A stretch of 64,000 bases of DNA from Streptococcus sp. oral taxon 056 str. F0418 (lineage in GTDB: Bacteria > Bacillota > Bacilli > Lactobacillales > Streptococcaceae): NCBI RefSeq assembly GCF_000220065.1, contig NZ_AFQU01000001.1:1446001-1510000 (forward strand). Direction: 5' to 3'. The notes beneath the pieces were generated by a model, which was given only the letters and a program-made list of their open reading frames with translations, was not told where the DNA came from and ran no database searches. Made by a program: the position numbers and the translations under genes. This document shows, in pieces, positions 30,743 to 40,638 of this stretch (position 1 is the first letter of the stretch; the number at the start of each line of letters is the position of its first letter).

Positions 30743-31645
30743 ATGCAAATTAATATTATTCGCTCTGATAAAGTTTATCAGGAGTTGCTTGAACTTCCAT
30801 TTGATAAAAGGGAGGGCTGTTTCCGGGCTAAGATTTTAGCACCTTTTGCAACAAAATATCAAACACAACACATTCCTTTAAAAGCAAAGTATCCTGGAGG
30901 ATTTGATGCTCTATTTCTACTTGGCTTTATGAATCAACTTCCTGCAACTCTCTCAGAAAAGGATAGACCGGCGATCGACGCTCTGAGTTCTGATCAACTC
31001 TGGCAAGACTGCCAGGATACCATCAAGAGGAGTATTGGTCTTTTCGAGCAGGCTGGCTATGACTTAGAGGTTGAGGATTACCATTTTACTATTTTATTGG
31101 GCAATCCAGAAAAGCCCATGCTCCAGCTCAATAAGGGTTACAGCGGAGATGGAGGAATTCCAGGCTACCTCATGCTTAGTCTGCTACCAAATGACTATAC
31201 TTTGCCACGTGTGCAGGCTGCGTTAGCCCACGAGTGCAATCACAATATCCGTTTTCAATTTATCAAATGGAACCAGCAGACGACACTAGCAGACTGGGTA
31301 GTCAGTGAAGGATTGGCAGAGTCTTTCGCTGCTGAGCTCTATGGTAAAGAGCTCATTGGACCTTGGGTCACTTCAACCAGTCCAGAGCAATTAGAGGAGA
31401 TTAAGCCCATCATCTCAAGTCAGCTTCAGCTAACAGGGATGGCGGAAGTGGCTCCTTATCTCTACGGTGATGAAATCGCTGAGATCCAAGGCCAAATACC
31501 AGTCGGTATGCCTTATGCTGCGGGCTATGCTTATGGCTATCATTTGATACAAGCCTATCTGAAAAATACTGGCAAGAGCATTATTGAAGCGACAGTAACA
31601 CCGACAGAAGAGATTCTAGAGGCGACGAAAGACTTTTGGCAATGA
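30743..31645 (+). CDS. DUF2268 putative zinc metalloprotease
   Basis: A 300-residue protein whose central AALAHECNHNIRF carries an HExxH zinc-binding motif (His163, Glu164, His167), with a downstream VVSEGLAESFAAEL glutamate (about 189) as a likely third ligand. This matches DUF2268, a family of predicted Zn-dependent peptidases. Substrate is unknown and no signal peptide is visible. AAAGGAGA precedes the ATG. The promoter is of MerR type, so expression probably responds to a small inducer through a regulator encoded elsewhere. Confidence 0.8.
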   Translation: MQINIIRSDKVYQELLELPFDKREGCFRAKILAPFATKYQTQHIPLKAKYPGGFDALFLLGFMNQLPATLSEKDRPAIDALSSDQLWQDCQDTIKRSIGLFEQAGYDLEVEDYHFTILLGNPEKPMLQLNKGYSGDGGIPGYLMLSLLPNDYTLPRVQAALAHECNHNIRFQFIKWNQQTTLADWVVSEGLAESFAAELYGKELIGPWVTSTSPEQLEEIKPIISSQLQLTGMAEVAPYLYGDEIAEIQGQIPVGMPYAAGYAYGYHLIQAYLKNTGKSIIEATVTPTEEILEATKDFWQ

Positions 31646-31654
31646 CACTTTTGC

Positions 31655-31682
31655 TTGAAAATCTGTCAAAACTTGATATAAT
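31655..31682 (+). promoter_or_regulatory. Promoter of the EXLDI gene
   Basis: TTGAAA (31655-31660), 16-nt spacer, TATAAT (31677-31682) with a TGA extended -10. Confidence 0.6.
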
Positions 31683-31707
31683 GTAGGTAATTTCTGGAGG
31701 TGGCTAT

Positions 31708-32076
31708 ATGCACTATAAAAGGATCGAATTAAAAGTCACAAAGCAAGGTATCCATGAGCGTAAGATTTTTCAAGGGGTTAAGATTTTCAGTCGCAGCAAA
31801 CTGTCCAAAGATCAGAAAAGCATTCTCACACAGAAGCTTTACCTGACACCGAAGCAAAACATCGTTTACTATCAGCGAACAGATGTTAATTATGACCAGA
31901 ACTGGCATCATAATAAGGACTATTACAAACTAACTTATGGACAGTTGGACAGAGAAACTGTCTTTAAAGTTTGCCAAGGTTTTGACGAACTAAGTCCTTT
32001 TCTGGAGAATGAGCTGCTGGAGAAGCTAAAAGAAAAGCAGGTAGCAGGCAAATTTTTTGAAAAATTAGATATATAA
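31708..32076 (+). CDS. EXLDI family protein
   Basis: A 122-residue soluble basic protein that ends in FFEKLDI, the Glu-x-Leu-Asp-Ile terminus that names the EXLDI family. The body (KIFQGVKIFSRSKLSKDQ and YYKLTYGQLDRETVFKVCQG) fits the family as I remember it. Function is unknown. It has its own promoter, a GGAGGTGG ribosome site and a strong terminator immediately after the stop. Confidence 0.7.
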   Translation: MHYKRIELKVTKQGIHERKIFQGVKIFSRSKLSKDQKSILTQKLYLTPKQNIVYYQRTDVNYDQNWHHNKDYYKLTYGQLDRETVFKVCQGFDELSPFLENELLEKLKEKQVAGKFFEKLDI

Positions 32077-32112
32077 AAATCCGACTGCTTTTATAAGCAG
32101 TCGGATTTATTC
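32077..32112 (+). terminator. Terminator after the EXLDI gene
   Basis: A 14-bp stem, AAATCCGACTGCTT and its complement around TTAT, begins right after the stop codon and ends in a T-rich tail. It also faces the gdhA remnant on the other strand. Confidence 0.88.
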
Positions 32113-32126
32113 TAGTTTAATTGTGC

Positions 32127-32291
32127 TTAAACAATACCTTGCGCAATCCTAGCCTTGGCTAGGTTTTTGCAAGTGGCGATAGTAGAATCAGCCAGATAGT
32201 CTTTGCTAAGTCCGTAAGTTTCAGTGGTAGTTTTAGCTGTGTTGAGGATGTTGGTCATGATGTCCTTGAGACGGGCAGAGTATACTGGCAT
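32127..32291 (-). pseudogene. Duplicated 3' fragment of gdhA
   Basis: The minus strand encodes, in one open frame to TAA at 32127, 48 residues that align without gaps to the end of Gdh[21 protein letters not shown] here against [20 protein letters not shown] in the intact gene, ending IAQGIV against IAQGLV. Upstream of Arg the similarity stops and MPVYSA is encoded instead, with the ATG at 32291 touching the GNAT stop codon. It is therefore a second, truncated copy left by a tandem duplication or recombination around the GNAT gene. Confidence 0.85.
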
Positions 32292-32777
32292 CTATTCATC
32301 TGATAAGAGGGATTTTATCATCCAGATATTCATAGCTGGGTGACCGGCAGCGTTAGAAAGTGGTTGGTTCAATGATGTAAAACCATAGTGTTGATAGACA
32401 GCTACGGCCGTAGCCAGTTCAGTAGTGGTTTCTAGATAAAGCTGTTCATAACCTGCTAGACGGGCTTCCTGGAATATCCGTTTTATCAGCCGACTGGAAT
32501 AACCTTTGCCACGACTGTTTTTAGTGACATACAGTTTTTGTAGTTCAGCAATCTTATCAGACACAGGTGCAAAGCCACCACAGCCAACGAGCTGTCCTTC
32601 ATCTTCCAAAACAAAGTAAGCTGCCCTCTCTTGCTGTTGATAGTAGTCGGCCAAATGATCTAGATGAGGATCAAAGTAGACAGTTCCTGGCTTGTCAAGA
32701 CCAAATTCTTCTAGGCTAGCTCGAATGAGCTGCGCTACAGCTGGATTGTCTCTCATTTCCATGAGCCGTAAGTTCAT
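32292..32777 (-). CDS. GNAT family N-acetyltransferase
   Basis: A 161-residue acetyl-CoA-dependent acetyltransferase. The fold is recognisable from GCGGFAPVSDKIAELQKLYVTK followed by the CoA-binding NSRGKGYSSRLIKRI loop and LYLETTTELATAVAVYQHYGF. The acceptor is unknown. GGAGGACAAATC precedes the ATG at 32777. It lies 31 bases after gdhA on the same strand and is flanked on its other side by a duplicated gdhA 3' end, so it may have been caught in that rearrangement. Confidence 0.88.
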   Translation of the reverse strand: MNLRLMEMRDNPAVAQLIRASLEEFGLDKPGTVYFDPHLDHLADYYQQQERAAYFVLEDEGQLVGCGGFAPVSDKIAELQKLYVTKNSRGKGYSSRLIKRIFQEARLAGYEQLYLETTTELATAVAVYQHYGFTSLNQPLSNAAGHPAMNIWMIKSLLSDE

Positions 32778-32808
32778 GATTTGTCCTCCGATAGGATGTA
32801 CCGATTAA

Positions 32809-34191
<1,383 letters not shown>

Positions 34192-34194
34192 TCA

Positions 34195-34223
34195 ATTATA
34201 GCAGAGTTTTTCATACTTGTAAA
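34195..34223 (-). promoter_or_regulatory. gdhA promoter
   Basis: Minus strand TTTACA, 17-nt spacer, TATAAT, about 40 nt before the gdhA start. Confidence 0.7.
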
Positions 34224-34308
34224 GAAAAAAGCCGAATTTTCAGAAAATTTCCATAATTAAATTCATGATTGAAATACCGAACTTTTTTATGAAATCTTGA
34301 GTCTAAAA

Positions 34309-34337
34309 ATTACAAAATTGTCCACCAATGATATAAT
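34309..34337 (+). promoter_or_regulatory. pyrDA promoter
   Basis: ATTACA (34309-34314), 17-nt spacer, TATAAT (34332-34337). Confidence 0.55.
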
Positions 34338-34388
34338 AAATAAAACAGATTTATGCACAGAACTATCATCGCAAAAAGGAGCATTGAA

Positions 34389-35327
34389 ATGGTTTCTACA
34401 CATACACACATTGCTGGATTTTCATTTGACAACTGCCTGATGAATGCAGCTGGGGTCGCCTGCATGACAAAAGAGGAACTAGCAGCAGTCAAAGATTCTG
34501 CTGCGGGAACGTTTGTGACAAAGACAGCGACGCTGGAATTTCGTCAGGGAAATCCAGAGCCACGCTATCGGGATGTTTCGCTGGGCTCTATCAACTCCAT
34601 GGGCTTGCCTAATAATGGTTTAGACTACTATCTGGACTACCTGCTGGAACTTCAGGAAAGTGAACCAAATCGGACTTTCTTCCTTTCTTTGGTCGGTATG
34701 TCTCCGGAAGAAACGCACACCATTCTCAAAAAAGTGCAGGCAAGCGACTTTAAAGGGATTACTGAGCTCAATCTCTCCTGCCCTAATGTCCCTGGAAAGC
34801 CACAGATTGCCTATGACTTTGAAACGACGGATAAGCTTTTGGCAGAGGTTTTTGCTTATTTCAAAAAGCCACTAGGCATCAAGCTGCCTCCTTATTTTGA
34901 CATCGTGCACTTTGACCAGGCCGCTGCGATTTTTAACAACTATCCGCTCAAGTTTGTAAATTGTGTAAACTCTATCGGAAACGGTCTTTATATAGAAGAT
35001 GAGTCAGTGGTTATTCGTCCCAAAAATGGTTTTGGAGGTATCGGAGGTCAGTACATCAAGCCGACCGCTTTAGCCAATGTCCATGCTTTTTACCAACGCC
35101 TGAAACCAGAAATCCAAATCATCGGAACAGGTGGTGTCTTGACGGGGCGTGATGCCTTTGAGCATATCCTCTGTGGTGCCAGTATGGTGCAAGTAGGAAC
35201 AACCCTTCATAAAGAAGGAGTAGCAGCTTTCGAGCGCATCACTGCAGAACTCAAGGCAATTATGGAAGAAAAAGGCTATGAAAGCCTAGAAGATTTTCGA
35301 GGAAAATTGAAGTATATAGAGGGGTAA
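34389..35327 (+). CDS. pyrDA: Dihydroorotate dehydrogenase, class 1A (fumarate-dependent)
   Basis: Oxidises dihydroorotate to orotate in pyrimidine synthesis, using fumarate as acceptor. The frame is open from 34353, but AAGGAG precedes the ATG at 34389, giving [20 protein letters not shown] (312 residues). The class 1A signatures are the catalytic Cys in [25 protein letters not shown], and the flavin-phosphate segments [19 protein letters not shown] and MVQVGT. It stands alone, away from other pyr genes, as is common for this class in streptococci and lactococci. Confidence 0.93.
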   Translation: MVSTHTHIAGFSFDNCLMNAAGVACMTKEELAAVKDSAAGTFVTKTATLEFRQGNPEPRYRDVSLGSINSMGLPNNGLDYYLDYLLELQESEPNRTFFLSLVGMSPEETHTILKKVQASDFKGITELNLSCPNVPGKPQIAYDFETTDKLLAEVFAYFKKPLGIKLPPYFDIVHFDQAAAIFNNYPLKFVNCVNSIGNGLYIEDESVVIRPKNGFGGIGGQYIKPTALANVHAFYQRLKPEIQIIGTGGVLTGRDAFEHILCGASMVQVGTTLHKEGVAAFERITAELKAIMEEKGYESLEDFRGKLKYIEG

Positions 35328-35385
35328 TCTTCTATCTAAAAAGATTTAATGCAAGAGTTATTGTGATTTGAAATGAAGAACATGG

Positions 35386-35417
35386 CTGGGTTGATAGTCA
35401 TTAAGACCCAGTTTTTT
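35386..35417 (+). terminator. pyrDA terminator
   Basis: CTGGGT (35386-35391) and ACCCAG (35406-35411) form the stem, followed by six T. Confidence 0.7.
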
Positions 35418-35505
35418 CATATCAATTTGAAGAAAGTCCTAATCAAATTGCTATAATTTCGATTCCTTTTATGAGAAAATAGACGCAAAGAAATGAGGTG
35501 TTTTT

Positions 35506-36441
35506 ATGGCAAAAATTTATTTAGCAGGTGGATGCTTCTGGGGATTGGAAGAGTACTTTTCTCGTATTGAAGGTGTTAAGAAAACGACAGTTGGCTACGC
35601 CAATGGTCAGGTGGAAGCAACCAACTACCAGCTGATTCATCAGACGGACCATGCAGAGACGGTTCATCTCATCTATGATGAAAAGCGGGTCAGTTTGCGG
35701 GAGATTCTGCTCTATTATTTCCGAGTTATTGATCCTCTGTCTGTCAATAAGCAGGGAAATGATGTAGGACGTCAGTATCGGACGGGTGTTTATTATACAG
35801 ATGAAGGAGATAAGGCAGTCATTGAGCGGGTCTTTGCTGAGCAGGAAAAGCAGCTGGGATACAAGATTGCTGTTGAGCTGGAACCCTTACGACACTATGT
35901 ATTAGCTGAAGACTACCATCAGGATTATCTCAAGAAAAATCCTGGTGGTTACTGTCATATCAATGTCAATGATGCCTATCAGCCCTTGGTCGATCCAGGC
36001 CAATACGAGAAGCCTACAGATGTGGAACTAAAAGAGCAGCTGACGGAAGAGCAGTATCAGGTGACCCAGCATAGTGCGACAGAGCGTCCTTTCCATAATG
36101 CCTACAATGCCACTTTTGAAGAAGGGATTTATGTTGATGTGACGACTGGTGAGCCCCTCTTTTTTGCTGGAGACAAGTTTGAGTCTGGTTGCGGCTGGCC
36201 TAGCTTTAGCCGGCCTATTGCCAGAGATGTTCTTAAATACTATGAAGACAAGAGTCACGGTATGGAGCGGATCGAAGTTCGTAGCCGTTCTGGCAACGCC
36301 CATCTGGGTCATGTCTTTACTGACGGCCCAGAAGCTGCAGGCGGTCTTCGCTACTGTATCAACTCAGCAGCTCTGCGATTTATTCCAAAGGAGAAAATGG
36401 AAGAAGAGGGCTATGGTTATCTGCTAGCCTATATGAAATAA
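35506..36441 (+). CDS. msrAB: Bifunctional methionine sulfoxide reductase MsrA-MsrB
   Basis: Repairs both S- and R-epimers of oxidised methionine. The 311-residue fusion has MsrA first ([17 protein letters not shown], catalytic Cys10; GYCHINVN later). MsrB follows ([14 protein letters not shown], then [17 protein letters not shown] and [13 protein letters not shown] with the catalytic Cys). No signal peptide or thioredoxin domain is present, so this is the cytoplasmic form that would use TrxA. The pneumococcal counterpart is called MsrAB1. A TATAAT (35452-35457) lies upstream. Confidence 0.95.
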   Translation: MAKIYLAGGCFWGLEEYFSRIEGVKKTTVGYANGQVEATNYQLIHQTDHAETVHLIYDEKRVSLREILLYYFRVIDPLSVNKQGNDVGRQYRTGVYYTDEGDKAVIERVFAEQEKQLGYKIAVELEPLRHYVLAEDYHQDYLKKNPGGYCHINVNDAYQPLVDPGQYEKPTDVELKEQLTEEQYQVTQHSATERPFHNAYNATFEEGIYVDVTTGEPLFFAGDKFESGCGWPSFSRPIARDVLKYYEDKSHGMERIEVRSRSGNAHLGHVFTDGPEAAGGLRYCINSAALRFIPKEKMEEEGYGYLLAYMK

Positions 36442-36491
36442 TGGCGGTTTTAAACCGTATCGTCTTTACTTTAAATAGTTTAGAAAATCCC

Positions 36492-36520
36492 TTGTACTAT
36501 TTTTCTAAGCTTGTTATAAT
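36492..36520 (+). promoter_or_regulatory. Promoter of the amidohydrolase gene
   Basis: TTGTAC (36492-36497), 17-nt spacer, TATAAT (36515-36520). Confidence 0.65.
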
Positions 36521-36566
36521 AGCTAAAATCTCTTTGATGTAAGTGTTGGGAAAGTGAGAAATTGAG

Positions 36567-37838
36567 ATGAAAGTTTATACGAATGTCAATCTGGTAACCT
36601 GTGATAGCAAATTTCATATTTATCATGACGGTTTGCTAGTGGTGGATGGTAGTCAGATTGCTTACTGTGGGGATCATGATGAAGTTTGGCTAGCCAAATG
36701 TAGAGAAGTTGTGGATTATGAGGGAGCCTGGATTATGCCAGGTCTAGTCAACTGTCATACCCACTCTGCCATGACCCTGCTACGTGGGATTCGAGATGAC
36801 AGCAATCTACATGAATGGTTGGAGGACTATATTTGGCCTGCAGAGAGCCAATTTACAGCCGATGTGACTACTAAAGCTGTCCAAGTAGCTTTGGCTGAGA
36901 TGCTACAGTCGGGGACAACAACTTTTAATGACATGTATAATCCTCAGGGAGTGGATATTGACCAGATTTATCAGGCTGTGCGGCAGTCTGGTATGCGCTG
37001 TTATTTTTCTCCGACACTCTTTAGCTCAGCTTCTGAGACAGCAGAGGAGACACTAGCCAGAACACGGAGTATTATTGAGAACATTCTATCTTATCATGAT
37101 GAAAATTTTCAAACCATGGTGGCGCCCCATTCGCCTTATGCCTGTGATGAAGATCTGCTCAAGGGCAGTCTTGAGTTAGCGCGTGAGCTGGATTTGAAGC
37201 TTCATATCCATGTAGCAGAAACGAAGGAAGAAAATAAAATTATCTTGGAGCGCTATGGTAAGCGACCACTGGCTTTCTTGAAAAGCTTAGGTTACTTGGA
37301 GCAGCCAGCCGTTTTTGCCCACGGAGTTGAGCTGAATCCGTCAGAGATTACGGATTTGGCGATTTCACCAGTCAGTATTGCTCATAATCCTATCAGTAAT
37401 CTTAAGCTAGCATCTGGAATAGCTCCGGTGACCGACTTACTAGCCGCTGGGGTGACCGTTGGTCTAGCAACAGACTCTGTCGCTTCGAATAATAATCTAG
37501 ATTTGTTTGAAGAAAGTCGGACAGCCGCGCTCCTTCAGAAAATGCGTACGGGTGATGCAACTCAATTTCCTATTGAGCAAGCCCTGAAAACCATGACCAT
37601 TGAGGGTGCCAAGGCTTTAGGTTTTGAAGATAGAATTGGAAGCTTAGAAGTTGGAAAGCAAGCAGATTTTATTGTCATTCAACCAAAGGGGCGTCTCCAC
37701 CTCTATCCTTTAGAAAATATGTTATCGCATCTCATTTATGCGGTTAAGGGAAGTGATGTTCAAGATGTCTATATTGCTGGCCGTCAGGTTGTCCGAGATG
37801 GCCACGTGCTCACAGTTGATGTAGGTAAATTATTTTAG
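36567..37838 (+). CDS. mtaD: Amidohydrolase of the 5'-methylthioadenosine/S-adenosylhomocysteine deaminase type
   Basis: A 423-residue metal-dependent TIM-barrel deaminase of the TRZ/ATZ group. Metal ligands are visible in VNCHTHSAMTLLRG, LHIHVAETKEEN, FAHGVEL and GLATDSVASNNNLDLFEE. The pattern fits MTA/SAH deaminase, but the group also contains chlorohydrolases and guanine-type deaminases, so the substrate is an inference. It would return S-adenosylmethionine by-products to the purine pool. It has its own promoter and is followed by a strong terminator. Confidence 0.82.
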   Translation: MKVYTNVNLVTCDSKFHIYHDGLLVVDGSQIAYCGDHDEVWLAKCREVVDYEGAWIMPGLVNCHTHSAMTLLRGIRDDSNLHEWLEDYIWPAESQFTADVTTKAVQVALAEMLQSGTTTFNDMYNPQGVDIDQIYQAVRQSGMRCYFSPTLFSSASETAEETLARTRSIIENILSYHDENFQTMVAPHSPYACDEDLLKGSLELARELDLKLHIHVAETKEENKIILERYGKRPLAFLKSLGYLEQPAVFAHGVELNPSEITDLAISPVSIAHNPISNLKLASGIAPVTDLLAAGVTVGLATDSVASNNNLDLFEESRTAALLQKMRTGDATQFPIEQALKTMTIEGAKALGFEDRIGSLEVGKQADFIVIQPKGRLHLYPLENMLSHLIYAVKGSDVQDVYIAGRQVVRDGHVLTVDVGKLF

Positions 37839-37900
37839 CTCTAAGTATTTTAGCAATTTAGATCTCCAGAAGAAGGATAAGTACATTGACCAACCATGAT

Positions 37901-37936
37901 ACGAGGTTAGAACTGTAAAGTTCTAGCCTCGTTTTG
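37901..37936 (+). terminator. Terminator after the amidohydrolase gene
   Basis: A 13-bp stem, ACGAGGTTAGAAC and GTTCTAGCCTCGT around TGTAAA, followed by TTTTGTT. The remainder of 37937-38100 holds no gene. Confidence 0.85.
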
Positions 37937-38132
37937 TTATTCCTTAAGAAAATAGGATCAGAACCTGATTTGGACTTTTAGCAAGAGCCTGAAAGTGAGT
38001 AAATGTAAAAATATACTTGATTATAGTCGAAATAGGTATAAGATAGGCTGTGAATAGTGTATTTCGTGCTATTTTAATATTTACTATATTATATAGTTTA
38101 TGTTACAATGGCTGTATCAGGAGGTGATAGAT

Positions 38133-39392
38133 ATGAGGCGATCTGATAGGAGAAAAGCTAGGCTCAAGAAACAGTGGTTTATCCTTGCTTTGTTGAGTAC
38201 AGTTTTTATCTCTGCTAGTCTGATTTTGTTTTTTCAAAAGGAGATAGATGCTCATAAACAAAATAGAATAACAATCACTCCAAAGAAAGCTAAATCCTCT
38301 AAAATTCATTCTGAAGCTCGAACACAAACAGCTCGTATCATGGCAAATGGTGATTTACTCTATCATGACGGCCTTTATATGAGTGCTTTAAAAGCGGATG
38401 GGACTTATGATTTTTCGGAAAATTTCCAATATGCTAAGGAATGGCTGCGCCAAGCAGATCTTGTAATTGGAGATTTTGAAGGGACGATTAACCCAGATTT
38501 TCCATTAGCAGGCTATCCTCTTTTTAATGCACCAGAATCAGTTGTGCTAGCAATAAAGGATGCAGGTTACCAAGTGGTTGATTTAGCCCATAATCATATT
38601 TTAGATTCACAATTAGCAGGTGTCTTTTCGACAGCTCAAATGTTTGAAAGCAAGGGGATAACACCAATCGGTGTTTACACACATGAGCAGCGCAATCAGG
38701 CTCCATTGACAATAAAAGAAGTAAATGGCATAAAAATTGCGATGTTAGCTTATTCTTATGGTTTTAATGGTATGGAAGCTAATCTTAGCCAAGAAGAATA
38801 TAATCAACATTTATCGACTCTCGATGAGGAAAAAATGCAGGCAGAGATTGAGCGAGCTGAAAAAGAAGCAGATATAACAGTTGTTATGTCACAGATGGGA
38901 GTTGAGTATCAGCTACAACCCACTGAAGAACAGGTGGCTCTTTATCACAAAATGATAGAGTGGGGAGCAGATATTATTTTTGGTGGGCATCCTCATGTAG
39001 TACAGCCGTCAGAAATTCTGGAAAAAAATGGACAGAAAAAATTGATTATTTACTCTATGGGGAACTTCATCTCCAATCAGCGGATCGAAACGATGGACGG
39101 GGTTGAGAATGCGCAGTGGACAGAGAGAGGGGTTCTGATGGATGTGACTGTTGAGAAAAACAAAAATGGTACCCAAATAAAAACAGCTCAGGCGCATCCA
39201 ACATGGGTGAGTAGAAGAGAAAAAGGAAGCTATTCACCTGAAGGTTACCCACTGTATACCTATCAAACGCTTATTTTAGAGGATTTCATCGAAGGTGGGA
39301 AATACCGTCAACAGTTGGATGATGCGACTAAAGAGAGAGTTGACAGCGCTTATCAAGAAATGAAAGAACACATAGGTTTGCATTGGCCGTAA
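38133..39392 (+). CDS. CapA family protein (membrane-anchored metallophosphatase-like)
   Basis: A 419-residue protein with one N-terminal membrane anchor (about 12-35) and an extracellular CapA/PgsA-type domain related to calcineurin-like phosphoesterases. Motifs are RIMANGDLLYHDGLY, DLVIGDFEGTI, VVDLAHNHILDSQ and FGGHPHVVQPSEIL. CapA homologues take part in poly-gamma-glutamate or capsule assembly, but no partner genes are nearby. The frame opens at 38100. I choose ATG 38133 because AGGAGGTGA lies just before it. An extended -10 TGTTACAAT is at 38101-38109. Confidence 0.85.
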   Translation: MRRSDRRKARLKKQWFILALLSTVFISASLILFFQKEIDAHKQNRITITPKKAKSSKIHSEARTQTARIMANGDLLYHDGLYMSALKADGTYDFSENFQYAKEWLRQADLVIGDFEGTINPDFPLAGYPLFNAPESVVLAIKDAGYQVVDLAHNHILDSQLAGVFSTAQMFESKGITPIGVYTHEQRNQAPLTIKEVNGIKIAMLAYSYGFNGMEANLSQEEYNQHLSTLDEEKMQAEIERAEKEADITVVMSQMGVEYQLQPTEEQVALYHKMIEWGADIIFGGHPHVVQPSEILEKNGQKKLIIYSMGNFISNQRIETMDGVENAQWTERGVLMDVTVEKNKNGTQIKTAQAHPTWVSRREKGSYSPEGYPLYTYQTLILEDFIEGGKYRQQLDDATKERVDSAYQEMKEHIGLHWP

Positions 39393-39407
39393 ATAGTGTA
39401 GTAGCTT

Positions 39408-39436
39408 AACCAGAAGCATAAGGCTTCTGGTTTTTA
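39408..39436 (+). terminator. capA-like gene terminator
   Basis: AACCAGAAGC and GCTTCTGGTT around ATAAG, then a T-run. Confidence 0.85.
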
Positions 39437-39520
39437 AAGTCGTTATGGTAGGCTATCTAGTATAGGCATGGTATAATAAAGTCGTTCATGTGAAATAGTT
39501 TTAAAAGAAAAAGGAAGTAT

Positions 39521-40243
39521 ATGTTAGGATTAGGAACACTTTTTAATGCAGTAGGTGTCGTAGCTGGTGGCTTACTTGGTTTGACGATTGGTCATGTCTT
39601 GTCATCTAGAATTCAGGAGTCTTTGATGAAAGTTGCAGGTGTGTCTGTCTTGTTTTTAGGAGTGGCAGGCACTCTTGAAAAAATGTTGCAAGTGAGCAAT
39701 GCTCAGCTCAAAGTCAATGGAGCCATGTTGCTAATTATTTGTTTGCTTACAGGGACGCTCATAGGGGAGATTCTCAATATTGAACGGGGCTTTGAACGTT
39801 TTGGCGAATGGCTCAAAAAAACAACCAGGAATGAGAAAGATTCCAGCTTTGTCGATGCTTTTTTAGTAACCTCATTAACGATTTGTGTCGGTGCTATGGG
39901 AATTGTGGGAGCTATACAAGATGGGCTAACTGGAGATTATTCTATTTTACTAGCTAAGGCAGTGTTGGATGCTATTGTTGTTTTAATTTTAACGGTTTCT
40001 GAAGGAAAGGGTGCCATCTTTTCTGTGATCCCACTTATTATCATTCAAGAGGGGATAACCTTATTGGCACAATTAATTTCGCCGATTATGACGATAGAAG
40101 CATTGGCTAATCTTTCGATGGTGGGCTCTGTTCTCATTTTTTGTGTAGGGACGAATCTTATCTGGGGAAAAATGTTCAAGGTTGCCAATATGTTGCCAGC
40201 TGTTATTTTAGCTATTCTCTGTAGTTTCTTACCCTTTTTTTGA
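39521..40243 (+). CDS. DUF554 family membrane protein
   Basis: A 240-residue integral membrane protein with about seven hydrophobic segments. The opening GLGTLFNAVGVVAGGLLGL and the internal LTICVGAMGIVGAIQDGLTGD stretch are the two conserved blocks of DUF554 (YdfK/YqgA-like). Function is unknown. It directly precedes repeat copy C, whose first hairpin probably ends its transcript. Confidence 0.85.
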   Translation: MLGLGTLFNAVGVVAGGLLGLTIGHVLSSRIQESLMKVAGVSVLFLGVAGTLEKMLQVSNAQLKVNGAMLLIICLLTGTLIGEILNIERGFERFGEWLKKTTRNEKDSSFVDAFLVTSLTICVGAMGIVGAIQDGLTGDYSILLAKAVLDAIVVLILTVSEGKGAIFSVIPLIIIQEGITLLAQLISPIMTIEALANLSMVGSVLIFCVGTNLIWGKMFKVANMLPAVILAILCSFLPFF

Positions 40244-40249
40244 TAAATC

Positions 40250-40430
40250 AAAGAGGTTGGGACAAAAGTCCTAGCCTCTCAATTGTCTTTGGATTGTCGA
40301 GCAAAACGCAGTGGTTGAGTGGGCTCTACTACGCTGATTTCATCAGCTTTTACAGCCCTACTCAACTGTGCGGAGGTGGGACGACGAAATCGAATTCTAA
40401 TGAATTACCGATTTCTGTCCCACTCTCTAT
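40250..40430 (+). repeat. 181-bp structured interspersed repeat, copy C
   Basis: Matches copies A and B almost throughout. Differences include AAAGAGGTTGGGAC at the left end and AAAACGC in place of AAGACGC. It begins seven bases after the DUF554 stop codon, same orientation. An open frame across it is incidental. The rest of the interval to 40574 holds no recognisable gene. Confidence 0.9.
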
Positions 40431-40574
40431 TCACATTGTCATGAAAAAAAGAGATAGTCAAATGTTTCTAGAAGAAGCAATCATAGATATGGAATGAGCA
40501 AACTTGTGATGATAGGGTTGGGAGATTAGGTACTATATGAGCTAATTGTACGTTGTTCGATAGTGTGTACTGTT

Positions 40575-40603
40575 TTGATTTTTAATATATTAAGTAGTAT
40601 AAT
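40575..40603 (+). promoter_or_regulatory. Promoter of the MutS-like/HAD/SGNH genes
   Basis: TTGATT (40575-40580), 17-nt spacer, TATAAT (40598-40603). Confidence 0.7.
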
Positions 40604-40638
40604 GAGGGAAATGATAGGTTCTCTGTGAAGGAGTTTAT

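Noticed and set aside
40240..40497. 85-codon open frame across repeat copy C (and the 81-codon frame across copy D)
   Set aside because: The frames consist mostly of the repeat itself, lack ribosome sites, and are explained by its hairpin structure.
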